The position numbers were made by a program, and so were the translations under genes. A DNA stretch of 38,581 bases from Planctomycetota bacterium (lineage in GTDB: Bacteria > Planctomycetota > Brocadiia > CAIUPP01), in the NCBI GenBank assembly GCA_022705425.1, contig JAKJEM010000023.1, positions 9,317 through 47,897 of the forward strand, in the 5' to 3' direction. The notes below the pieces were generated by a model that was given only the letters and a program-made list of their open reading frames with translations, did not search any database and was not told where the DNA came from. Positions 32,523 through 38,581 of the stretch are shown piece by piece. Within the stretch, counting starts at the first letter, position 1. Each line of letters starts with the position of its first letter.

Positions 32523-33079
32523 GCGGGCGGGGCTCCTTCACTCGGCGGCGCGGAGCGCACGATGCGCAGACGCGCGAGGCCGCCGTCCCGCGCGGTCAGA
32601 CGCGCCACGACCGCATAGCCTTCGGCGGGCAGGCGGTCGCGTTGTGCGCGGAAGCGTTCGTGCTGCGCGCGCAGCACGGCCTCGGGCACGCGGCGGCGGC
32701 GCGCGGCGTTGCGGCGGCGGCAGAGCGTCAAGGGGAGGTCGAAGAGGATCAGGACGGTCGGGCGGCCGGCGCGGCGCGCGAGACGGCGCAACTCGCGGCG
32801 CGCGTCGGGAGAGAGGGCGGTGCTGTCGGCGACGGTCAGGCGCCCGACGGCCAGACGGTGGGCGATGATCCGGTGGAAGAGGTCGAAGGCGCGCCCGCTG
32901 AAGCGCTGGTCGGTCGCGTCATCTCCGACGAGGGCGCGGCACCGGTCGGAGGAGACAATCGCGGTTGATCGCGCGTTGCGCCGGGCGAAGAAGCTCTTGC
33001 CGCTCCCCGAGGGGCCGCAGAGGATCACGAGGGCGTCGGGCGGGACGGCGATCCGGGGCGCCGGCGCAGATGGGGGCAT
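32519..33079 (-). CDS. Pnkp-like P-loop kinase (stand-alone)
   Basis: The 186-residue protein is an AAA-type P-loop kinase. Walker A is GPSGSGKS (22-29), followed by VSSDRCR (42-48), DDATDQRFSGRAFDLFHRII, ADSTAL (84-89) with a catalytic-type Asp85, and a lid region rich in Arg (LCRRRNAARRRRVP). The order and wording match the kinase module of bacterial polynucleotide kinase-phosphatase (Pnkp) of RNA-repair loci, but no phosphatase, ligase or Hen1 domain is attached. The substrate is uncertain. The start at 33079 lacks a strong ribosome binding site, while the upstream extension crosses a hairpin and is rejected. It overlaps the next gene by ATGA. Confidence 0.82.
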   Translation of the reverse strand: MPPSAPAPRIAVPPDALVILCGPSGSGKSFFARRNARSTAIVSSDRCRALVGDDATDQRFSGRAFDLFHRIIAHRLAVGRLTVADSTALSPDARRELRRLARRAGRPTVLILFDLPLTLCRRRNAARRRRVPEAVLRAQHERFRAQRDRLPAEGYAVVARLTARDGGLARLRIVRSAPPSEGAPPA

Positions 33080-33103
33080 GGGAGGTACACCCTGGGAACA
33101 GAC

Positions 33104-33136
33104 ACGGCCCGCCGATGGGGCGCATCGGCGAGCCGT
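33104..33136 (-). other. Hairpin between the coiled-coil and Pnkp-like genes
   Basis: A 14-bp inverted repeat with one mismatch (33104-33117 with 33123-33136) and a 5-nt loop lies between the second coiled-coil gene and the P-loop kinase gene. No T tract follows. It could reduce read-through or process the transcript of this four-gene run. Confidence 0.5.
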
Positions 33137-33164
33137 GCAAGGTTCGGAACCGTTCGAGTTTCGG

Positions 33165-34010
33165 CTACTTCCCGGCGGGCTTCGGAGCCGGGGCGGCCTT
33201 CGGGGCAACCTTCGGCGCAACGGTCGTCGGAGGGGCGGCCTTGCGCGCCGCTTCCTGCTGGTTCGTCTCGTTGCGGTCGAACTTCGGCAGCGGCGCGTCG
33301 GCGCCCGGAGCGACCATCGCCGGGACGTCGTCGAGGAAGTTCAGGACTTCCTGGATCAGGCGCTTCTGCAGCAGCTCTTCGGGGAGGAGCTTGTCCTCCG
33401 GGGTGGTGACGTAGCGGTTCAACCGGGACTCGATCATCACCATGGTGCGGTTGAACTCGCCGATCACCTCGTCCAGCTTGGGACCGATGAGGTCCTCGAG
33501 AGAATCGCGGAAGGCGGCTTCGAGCTTCTCGGCGTTGCCGGGGACGGCGGCGGCCTGGACGAGCGGGGCAAGGTCGGCCTTGTGCTTCTTGATCGCCTCG
33601 ACGACGATCTCATCGGCCTTGCTTTCGAGCTTGGCGGCCATCTGGTCGGCGTAAGTCAGGATCTTCTTCTCGAGCGCCACGCGGAGTTCGGGAATGTAGC
33701 GGACGGCCTCTTCGCGCAGGCCGCGGATGATTTCCGGGGCCTCGGCCTTGAGGGTCGTTTCGAGTTCCTTGACGGCCGGCTGGGCGACGACGGCGTCAAT
33801 CGTCTCGGCGAGCAGCTTCGGGTCGGTGTATTCCTTGATGCGCATCGTCAGCCACGTCATGTAGCTGAAGATGATCACCACAAGGATAATCCCGACGACG
33901 AGGGTGGTGCGGCGGCCGGCGTCGGTGACGGCGATCAAGTCGCGCAACCGGGTCTCGAGGTCGCTGGTCGCCTTCTCTACTTCCTGGATGCGGGCTTCCT
34001 GGTCAGCCAT
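33165..34010 (-). CDS. Coiled-coil membrane protein B
   Basis: The 281-residue protein has a short cytoplasmic coiled coil (1-33, MADQEARIQEVEKATSDLET), one membrane helix (36-55, TTLVVGIILVVIIFSYMTWL) and a long charged helical region (60-235). It ends in a Lys/Ala/Pro-rich tail (APKVAPKAAPAPKPAGK). No known family is recognised. The layout repeats that of the upstream gene's product (coiled coil, TM near 40-60, long helical C-part beginning LLAE / FLAE), so they may be distant paralogues. The ATG has GAGGAG 8 nt upstream. It begins 39 bp after the upstream stop, and the Pnkp-like gene follows. Function unknown. Confidence 0.8.
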   Translation of the reverse strand: MADQEARIQEVEKATSDLETRLRDLIAVTDAGRRTTLVVGIILVVIIFSYMTWLTMRIKEYTDPKLLAETIDAVVAQPAVKELETTLKAEAPEIIRGLREEAVRYIPELRVALEKKILTYADQMAAKLESKADEIVVEAIKKHKADLAPLVQAAAVPGNAEKLEAAFRDSLEDLIGPKLDEVIGEFNRTMVMIESRLNRYVTTPEDKLLPEELLQKRLIQEVLNFLDDVPAMVAPGADAPLPKFDRNETNQQEAARKAAPPTTVAPKVAPKAAPAPKPAGK

Positions 34011-34049
34011 GATATGAACTCCTCCTTGGGTCAAAAGGTTTGTGGTCCG

Positions 34050-34784
34050 TTACTTGAGCTGGCGAGCGCCCCCCATGTCGTAGATGAGGAACTGCTCCCA
34101 AACCTTCTGCCACCGGAGATGGAACGTATCGCGGCTTTCCTTGGGGAGAAGCTGGACGATCTTCTCGTAGGCGGTGATTATCCGGTCTTCGCCCTTCTGG
34201 ATGCGGTCCTTCAGGACGTCCACCGTCGCGCCCTGAATCGCGGACTGCAGGTTCTGCATCACGATTTCGCGGGTCTTCTCGTCTTTGAGCTCGGGGAACT
34301 CGGCGAACACGCGCGACTTCACCCGTTCGGCCATGCCCGCCAGCTTGGCCTTGAGGCTCGCTTCCGTCTTCTCCGTTACGTTCTTGACGAGCAGATCGGC
34401 CTGGGTGCGGAACTGCGTCTGGATGTTCGGCCACTCCTTGGCGAACTGCTTCTGAATCTCATCCTGATAGACCGGAACGAGGCGGTTCATCGCCTGGATG
34501 AGATCGAACAGCGTGCCGCGCTGCGTGTCGAACATCTTGGCCCGCGCTTCGGCGAGGAAGCGGGCCTTGTCGAAGTTGACGACCATCGAGTAGTTCACAA
34601 GGACAAAGCAGACAATGACAAAGAGGATGACAAACATGATTCCCAACCGCGTCCACTTTGCCGCCTTGCGCGACTCTTCGAGCTGGTCCGTCAACTTCGC
34701 GATTTCGTCCACGCGCGCCTTGAGACCTCCGATACGATCCGGCGCCCCCGCCCCTCCTGCTTGCTTCGTCTCCTCTCCTGCCAT
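34050..34784 (-). CDS. Coiled-coil membrane protein A
   Basis: The 244-residue protein has an N-terminal charged coiled coil (17-42, RIGGLKARVDEIAKLTDQLE) and one membrane helix (46-66, LGIMFVILFVIVCFVLVNYS). A long helical C-terminal part follows, with FLAEARAKMFDTQRGTLFDL, AKLAGMAERVKSRVFAEFPE and LLPKESRDTFHLRWQKVWEQ. I recognise no family. It is the first gene of the four-gene unit and its promoter is at 34922-34951, giving a leader of about 130 nt. A longer frame to 34955 crosses that promoter and is rejected. The spacing from AGGAG to ATG is about 10 nt. It resembles the next gene's product in architecture. Confidence 0.8.
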   Translation of the reverse strand: MAGEETKQAGGAGAPDRIGGLKARVDEIAKLTDQLEESRKAAKWTRLGIMFVILFVIVCFVLVNYSMVVNFDKARFLAEARAKMFDTQRGTLFDLIQAMNRLVPVYQDEIQKQFAKEWPNIQTQFRTQADLLVKNVTEKTEASLKAKLAGMAERVKSRVFAEFPELKDEKTREIVMQNLQSAIQGATVDVLKDRIQKGEDRIITAYEKIVQLLPKESRDTFHLRWQKVWEQFLIYDMGGARQLK

Positions 34785-34921
34785 GGCTCTGAGTCTCCTA
34801 ATGCGGTCCACTGAAGTACCACACGACCCACGTTCCACACGGACGGCACCGGCAGACGATGCGACGGGCGAGACACCCCCTTGACTACGCGTAAGAAAGA
34901 CCCTATACGCACGGCGAATGA

Positions 34922-34951
34922 AGCATAGCCCATAGTCCCCCGGCCTGTCAA
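34922..34951 (-). promoter_or_regulatory. Promoter of the coiled-coil/kinase operon
   Basis: The minus strand has TTGACA (34946-34951), an 18-bp spacer and TATGCT (34922-34927). It is a strong candidate driving genes down to 31275. Confidence 0.75.
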
Positions 34952-34959
34952 GCAAAAAA

Positions 34960-35360
34960 CCGCATCCGTGTCAGGAAAGCGTGTGTGCGCGGGGAGCGGG
35001 CAATCGTGCGATGCGCGGCCTGACACTTTGCAGCGAGATGCAATGACTGATGCGGCGGGAGTTTCACGCGTTGCGTTAGTGAACAGTCCGCTGTCGCACT
35101 TGGGGTCACTGCCGTCGGGCTTCGTCGCGTTGCGGGACACGCCGGAGTCGCGGCCCGCGGAGATGTGTCGTGCCGCTATCACGTCCGCTCCAGCCGTAAC
35201 CCCAGGCGGAATAATCGGTTATGTGCCTCCGCCGACTGCGAGCCATCCGCCGCCGCAGAACTGTCCAAGTGCGTCATCCTGCGGCACGACCTTTGCTTTG
35301 TCAACGGACGAGTTGCGCGTGAGTCGAGTTGCGAGAGACATCGGAAGACGAGGGTTGGTC
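34960..35360. other. Gene-free stretch upstream of the Fis-like gene
   Basis: About 400 bp between the operon promoter and the Fis-like start. An open frame continues upstream of the Fis-like ATG, but it is proline-rich, has no ribosome binding site and no recognisable domain. I see no secure promoter, RNA gene, repeat or terminator in it. Confidence 0.4.
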
Positions 35361-35585
35361 ATGGCTGAACTGCAAGTGATGGATGAGCGGGCGCAGGGGC
35401 GCGTGGAACACGACGCTGAGATTCTTCAGGTTCTGGGGCGCCTGGCGCAAGGGGAGATTCCGCCGCTGCGCGCCACGCGGCGAGCGGCCGTCCGCTGGGC
35501 GCTGGCGCGCACGGCGGGGAATGTCAGCCATGCCGCGGAGATGCTCCAGATCAGCCGGGGAACGATCTACCGTTACGCGCGCTGA
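35361..35585 (+). CDS. Small Fis-type helix-turn-helix protein
   Basis: The 74-residue protein ends in a Fis/HTH_8-type DNA-binding domain. The segment AVRWALARTAGNVSHAAEML plus QISRGTIYRYAR (43-74) has the helix-turn-helix pattern of the Fis and NtrC C-termini (WALxxTxGNxxxAAxxLxISRxTxYR). The N-terminal 40 residues are short and charged and may dimerise. It lacks the AAA+ and receiver parts of NtrC-type activators. The ATG has GAGGG 6 nt upstream. It is convergent with comF (33-bp gap). It may be a nucleoid-type or local regulator; targets are unknown. Confidence 0.8.
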   Translation: MAELQVMDERAQGRVEHDAEILQVLGRLAQGEIPPLRATRRAAVRWALARTAGNVSHAAEMLQISRGTIYRYAR

Positions 35586-35618
35586 TGCCGTCGGCGTCCG
35601 GCCTGCGGCCCTCATCCC

Positions 35619-36371
35619 CTACCGCGCGAAGACCGCCACATAGACGCGCTTCGCGCCCGCTGCGCGGAGGACGCGCGCGCACTCGCGGGCGGTGGCGCAC
35701 GTGGTCATGACGTCGTCAACGAGAAGGATGGTCTTCTCCTTCAGCCGGTCGGGGTGGCGCGCGGCAAAGGCGCCGGCAACGTTGCGTTCACGCGCGGCGA
35801 AGTCGAGGGTGACTTGCGCGGGGGTGCGACGCGTGCGCCGCAGGAGGCGCGGCAGGCAGGGTTTTCCGGAACTTTCCCCGAGGGCATCGGCCAGGAGTTG
35901 GGACTGATTGAAGCGCCGGGAGAGATGGCGGCTCCAGTGCAGCGGAACGGGGACGATCCACTCCACCTCTGCGGCCCACGCCGCGCGCGACAGGCGCAGG
36001 GCCATCTCGCGCGCCATCCAGCCGACGGCTCGGGTGTCGCCGGAGTACTTGAGGCGGTGGACCATTTCGCGGGCAGGGCCCTCGAAGCGGCACGCGGCGA
36101 CGGCGCCCCGGAAGGGGAGCGCCGGACGTTCGGCGCAACTGCGGCAGGCCGAGGCCCCCTCGGCGAAGGGGCCGGTTTCGTCGCCGCAACGGGCGCACTG
36201 CCAGGGGCCGATCAGAGGGAGTCTGTCGCGGCAATCGTCGCACAAGAAGGAGGCGGGCGGGCGCGGCAGTCCCGCGCCGCACGCGATGCACTCCTGGGGA
36301 TAGACGAGGTCCAGGAGGGCGCGCGCCGTCCGCCGCAGGACCAACGCCGTTCGGGTCCTACCCCAGGGCAT
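35619..36371 (-). CDS. comF: ComF family phosphoribosyltransferase-like protein
   Basis: The 250-residue protein has an N-terminal zinc-ribbon region with Cys pairs (ECIACG, FLCDDC, CARCG, CRSC; about residues 27-80). A type I phosphoribosyltransferase domain follows, with the PRPP loop TILLVDDVMTTCATA near 213-227. ComF proteins are needed for DNA uptake (natural transformation) in some bacteria, and gene names follow the family. The ATG lies inside the end of dapL (14-bp overlap), so it is translationally linked to it. The ribosome binding site GGAG lies within dapL. No other com gene is in the window, so competence is not implied on its own. Confidence 0.88.
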   Translation of the reverse strand: MPWGRTRTALVLRRTARALLDLVYPQECIACGAGLPRPPASFLCDDCRDRLPLIGPWQCARCGDETGPFAEGASACRSCAERPALPFRGAVAACRFEGPAREMVHRLKYSGDTRAVGWMAREMALRLSRAAWAAEVEWIVPVPLHWSRHLSRRFNQSQLLADALGESSGKPCLPRLLRRTRRTPAQVTLDFAARERNVAGAFAARHPDRLKEKTILLVDDVMTTCATARECARVLRAAGAKRVYVAVFAR

Positions 36372-37527
36372 TCCTCAGCCGCTCCATCGCCTGGTCGAGC
36401 CGGTGGTCGGGGACGGTGAGCGAGAAACGGACGTAGCCCTCGCCGAACCGGCCGTAGGCGCTGCCGGGGGCGACGACGATGTGGGCCTTCTCGAAGAGTT
36501 CGGCGGCGAACTCGGCCGAGCTCTTGCCGCCGAGGGTGGGCACCCAGAGGTAGAAGGTGCCCTGGGGCGGGGTGTACTTCCAGCCGAGGGCGTTGAGTGT
36601 GTCCACCACCTTGCGGCGGCGTCGGGCGTAAACCTGGAGCATGTCCCCGATCGTCGCGCCGCACTCGCGGAGGGCCTTGATGCCGGCGTACTGGATGGCG
36701 TTGAAGACGCCGCTGTCGGTGTTGGACTTGACCTGGCTCATGGCGGCGATGATGGTGCGGTTGCCCATGGCCATGCCGAGCCGCCAGCCGGTCATGTTGA
36801 ACCACTTGGAGAAGCTGTTGAGTTCGACGGCGACGTCGGAGGCGCCGGGGATGCTGAGGATGCTGAGCGGCTCGGCGCCGTCGAAGACAACGTCAATGTA
36901 GGGGTTGTCGTAACAGAGGGCGATGTCGTAGCTCTTGGCGAACTCGACGAGTTCGGCGAGGAACTTGCGGTTGGCGACGGCGCCGGTGGGGTTGTTCGGG
37001 TAGTTGAGGTAGAAGGCGGAGGCCTTGCGGGCCACGTCGGAGGGAATGCCGCGCAGATCGGGCAGGAAGCCGTTTTCGGCGGTCATGGGCACGGCGTAGG
37101 GTTCGGCGCCGGCGAACCAGATGCTGGGTTTGTAGCCGGGATAGCCGGGGTCGGTGACGAGGACGGTGTCGCCGGGGTTGACCATGGCGAGGGCGAAGTG
37201 GTGGCAGCCTTCCTTGGAGCCGATGAGGACGAGCGTTTCGGCCTCGGGGTCCACGGTGGCCTTGTATCGCCGGGCATACCAGCGGCAGAGTTCCTGGCGC
37301 AGGGCGGCCATGCCCTTTTCTTCGTCGGTGGGGTAGCGGTGATTCTCGGGATCGCGGGCGGTGCGGGCGAGTTCTTCGACGATGGGCGCGGGGGTGGGTT
37401 CGACGGGATCGCCGATGGCCAGGCTGATGACGTCCACGCCGGCGGCGCGGGCCTTGTTGATCTTGTTGCGGAGTTCCATGAAGAGGTACGGGGGAATCTT
37501 CTCCAGACGCGCGGCCTTGCGGATCAT
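36358..37527 (-). CDS. dapL: LL-diaminopimelate aminotransferase
   Basis: The 389-residue fold-type I PLP enzyme converts tetrahydrodipicolinate to LL-diaminopimelate, bypassing several Dap steps. It shows RLEKIPPYLFMEL, VISLAIGDPVEPTP, LIGSKEGCHHFALA, DPGYPGYK, LNYPNNPTGAVAN and the Schiff-base Lys241 in ELNSFSKWFNMTGWRLG. The last motif and YKPSIWFAG-type contacts fit the DapL/aspartate-aminotransferase branch; other class I/II transaminases of this branch are the main alternative. The ATG has AGGAG 6 nt upstream. A promoter is at 37565-37594. comF overlaps its end. It complements lysA at 25901. Confidence 0.88.
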   Translation of the reverse strand: MIRKAARLEKIPPYLFMELRNKINKARAAGVDVISLAIGDPVEPTPAPIVEELARTARDPENHRYPTDEEKGMAALRQELCRWYARRYKATVDPEAETLVLIGSKEGCHHFALAMVNPGDTVLVTDPGYPGYKPSIWFAGAEPYAVPMTAENGFLPDLRGIPSDVARKASAFYLNYPNNPTGAVANRKFLAELVEFAKSYDIALCYDNPYIDVVFDGAEPLSILSIPGASDVAVELNSFSKWFNMTGWRLGMAMGNRTIIAAMSQVKSNTDSGVFNAIQYAGIKALRECGATIGDMLQVYARRRRKVVDTLNALGWKYTPPQGTFYLWVPTLGGKSSAEFAAELFEKAHIVVAPGSAYGRFGEGYVRFSLTVPDHRLDQAMERLRNALG

Positions 37528-37564
37528 GCCGGTCTCCTGAGCAGGGGAATGAAATACCGCCGTG

Positions 37565-37594
37565 CATATACCGTTTTCAGGGGTGCGGCGTCAA
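37565..37594 (-). promoter_or_regulatory. dapL promoter
   Basis: The minus strand has TTGACG (37589-37594), an 18-bp spacer and TATATG (37565-37570). The -35 box contains the TGA stop codon of the upstream PfkB gene, so dapL may be transcribed both from its own promoter and by read-through. Confidence 0.6.
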
Positions 37595-38553
37595 GAGAAG
37601 CGCTCGCACTCGATCTCGATTCGGCCGATGAACTCACGGGCCTCTCGGCGGGTGCGGACCTGGGCGTAGTAGCTGCGGACGCAGGCGGAGCCGCAGGCAA
37701 CGGCGAAGCGCAGCGCCTGGGGCAGAGGACGCCCTTGGGCGCGGGCGGAGAGGAAACCGCTGAAGAGGGCATCGCCGCAGCCGACGGTGTGGACGACTTG
37801 GGCGTGGCCTGTCTCGCGTCCGCGCCAGGCGCCGTCGCGGGTGACGAGCAGGGCGCCGTCGCCGCCGAGGCTGACGAGGATGTTCTCGCAGCGGTCGGTG
37901 AGGGCGCGGGCGGCGGCGAGGACATCGGCAAGGCGGCGCAGGGGCCGCCCGACGAGTTCGCGCAGTTCGTCGCGGTTCGGCTTGAGCGCCCAGGGGCGCA
38001 GGTCGAGCGCGGCGCGCAACGCCGGGCCGCTGGTGTCCACACAGAGCCGCCCCCCCTGCCCGGCGACGCGGCGGAGGAGGGCGAGGTAGTCCTCGACGGT
38101 GAAGCCCTGGGGCAGACTGCCGCTGAAGACGACGAAGTCGCCCGGGCGCACCAGGCGCGTGATTGTGTTCGTCAGGCGCGCCCGGTCCACGGGGCGGACG
38201 ACCAGGCTGCCGGCGGTGACGTGGGTGTCGCGGTGGAGGTCGGTTTCGATGAGGGTGATGTTCTGCCGCGTAGCGCCGGGGACGACGACGAACTCGGCGC
38301 GGACGTGCCGGGGATCGAAGGAGGCCAGGAAGAACTGGGCGTCCCATCGCCCCAGGAAGCCGGTGGTTGCGACGCGATGGCCGAAGTTACCGAGGTTGTG
38401 GGCGATGTTGGCCCCCTTGCCGGAGGCTTCAAGCATGGCCAGGCTGCCGCGCAGGACCGTGCCGGCGCGCAGGCGGGGGATTTCGATGGTGCGGTCAATC
38501 GCGGGATGGAGGCCGACGACGACGAAGCGCGGGTCCTTCTTCGGGGCGGACAT
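37591..38553 (-). CDS. PfkB-family sugar kinase (1-phosphofructokinase-like)
   Basis: The 320-residue protein is a ribokinase-fold (PfkB) kinase of the FruK/LacC branch, phosphorylating fructose-1-phosphate, tagatose-6-phosphate or a similar sugar phosphate. Motifs are GLHPAIDRTIEIPRLRAG (14-31), SGKGANIAHNLGNFG (44-58), the KPNRDEL segment (191-197), VSLGGDGALL and the catalytic anion hole VGCGD (257-261, Asp261). The usual GAGD is GCGD here, which this subfamily tolerates. Substrate is not determinable. The ATG has AAGGAG 5 nt upstream. Upstream of it only about 28 bp remain. It is followed by dapL after 63 bp. Confidence 0.9.
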   Translation of the reverse strand: MSAPKKDPRFVVVGLHPAIDRTIEIPRLRAGTVLRGSLAMLEASGKGANIAHNLGNFGHRVATTGFLGRWDAQFFLASFDPRHVRAEFVVVPGATRQNITLIETDLHRDTHVTAGSLVVRPVDRARLTNTITRLVRPGDFVVFSGSLPQGFTVEDYLALLRRVAGQGGRLCVDTSGPALRAALDLRPWALKPNRDELRELVGRPLRRLADVLAAARALTDRCENILVSLGGDGALLVTRDGAWRGRETGHAQVVHTVGCGDALFSGFLSARAQGRPLPQALRFAVACGSACVRSYYAQVRTRREAREFIGRIEIECERFS

Positions 38554-38581
38554 GGCGGCTCCTTGGCGTTGCGGGGCCGCC

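Noticed and set aside
34968..35360. N-terminal extension of the Fis-like protein
   Set aside because: It is proline-rich with no domain and no ribosome binding site, while the ATG at 35361 has GAGGG at 6 nt.

Overview
This is a strongly GC-rich bacterial chromosome segment with housekeeping genes, signalling genes and unusual intergenic repeats. I see no phage, IS element, plasmid or CRISPR genes. The lineage cannot be fixed from the sequence. Supporting a free-living, uncultured Gram-negative-type bacterium (a planctomycete/PVC-like or similar phylum is my guess) are an LL-diaminopimelate aminotransferase beside a separate lysA, secreted beta-propeller and FAD-oxidoreductase genes, several exported or membrane proteins of unknown family, and abundant repeats in gaps. 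Starts are usually preceded by GGAG-type ribosome binding sites. Many genes overlap by ATGA, and convergent genes are packed with almost no space.

Layout. 1-3191 (minus): an exported beta-propeller protein (cut by the window edge) and an FAD oxidoreductase. 3313-4432: RNase P RNA (minus) and tRNA-Leu(CAA) (plus), with a ten-copy 37-bp palindromic repeat array between their divergent promoters. 4442-6285 (minus): the two subunits of a LeuCD-type hydro-lyase, whose large subunit has Ser where a cluster-ligand Cys is expected. 6601-7635: a patatin-like lipase. 7679-10691 (minus): purB, a membrane-anchored protein and thiE. 10938-11930: a GGDEF cyclase. 11988-15402: a six-TM protein, an MFS transporter and mutY, the last two overlapping tail to tail. 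15525-15639: a second hairpin and a 14-bp tandem repeat. 15785-19437: a NodB deacetylase, a UDP-galactopyranose-mutase-like flavoprotein and a GH4 galactosidase, which look like glycan metabolism. 19440-21930: a 7-bp satellite, enolase, an FtsB/DivIC-like protein and a coupled 84-residue protein. 21935-25740 (minus): a triple-PAS GGDEF protein coupled to a large toroid-like glycan-active candidate. 25901-31266: lysA, an exported HEAT/receiver-like protein, maf and a LPG-synthase-type membrane protein. 31275-34784 (minus): two look-alike coiled-coil membrane proteins, a Pnkp-like P-loop kinase and a receiver-Ser/Thr-kinase fusion, forming one operon. 35361-38553: a small Fis-type HTH protein, then comF, dapL and a PfkB sugar kinase (minus).

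How they fit. dapL and lysA cover two late steps of the diaminopimelate/lysine route. Enolase, the PfkB kinase and the GH4 enzyme serve sugar catabolism. Two GGDEF proteins with intact I-sites indicate cyclic-di-GMP signalling. The least explained parts are the hairpin/CCAC repeat family, the 7-bp satellite found at three sites, and the coiled-coil/PNK/receiver-kinase operon.
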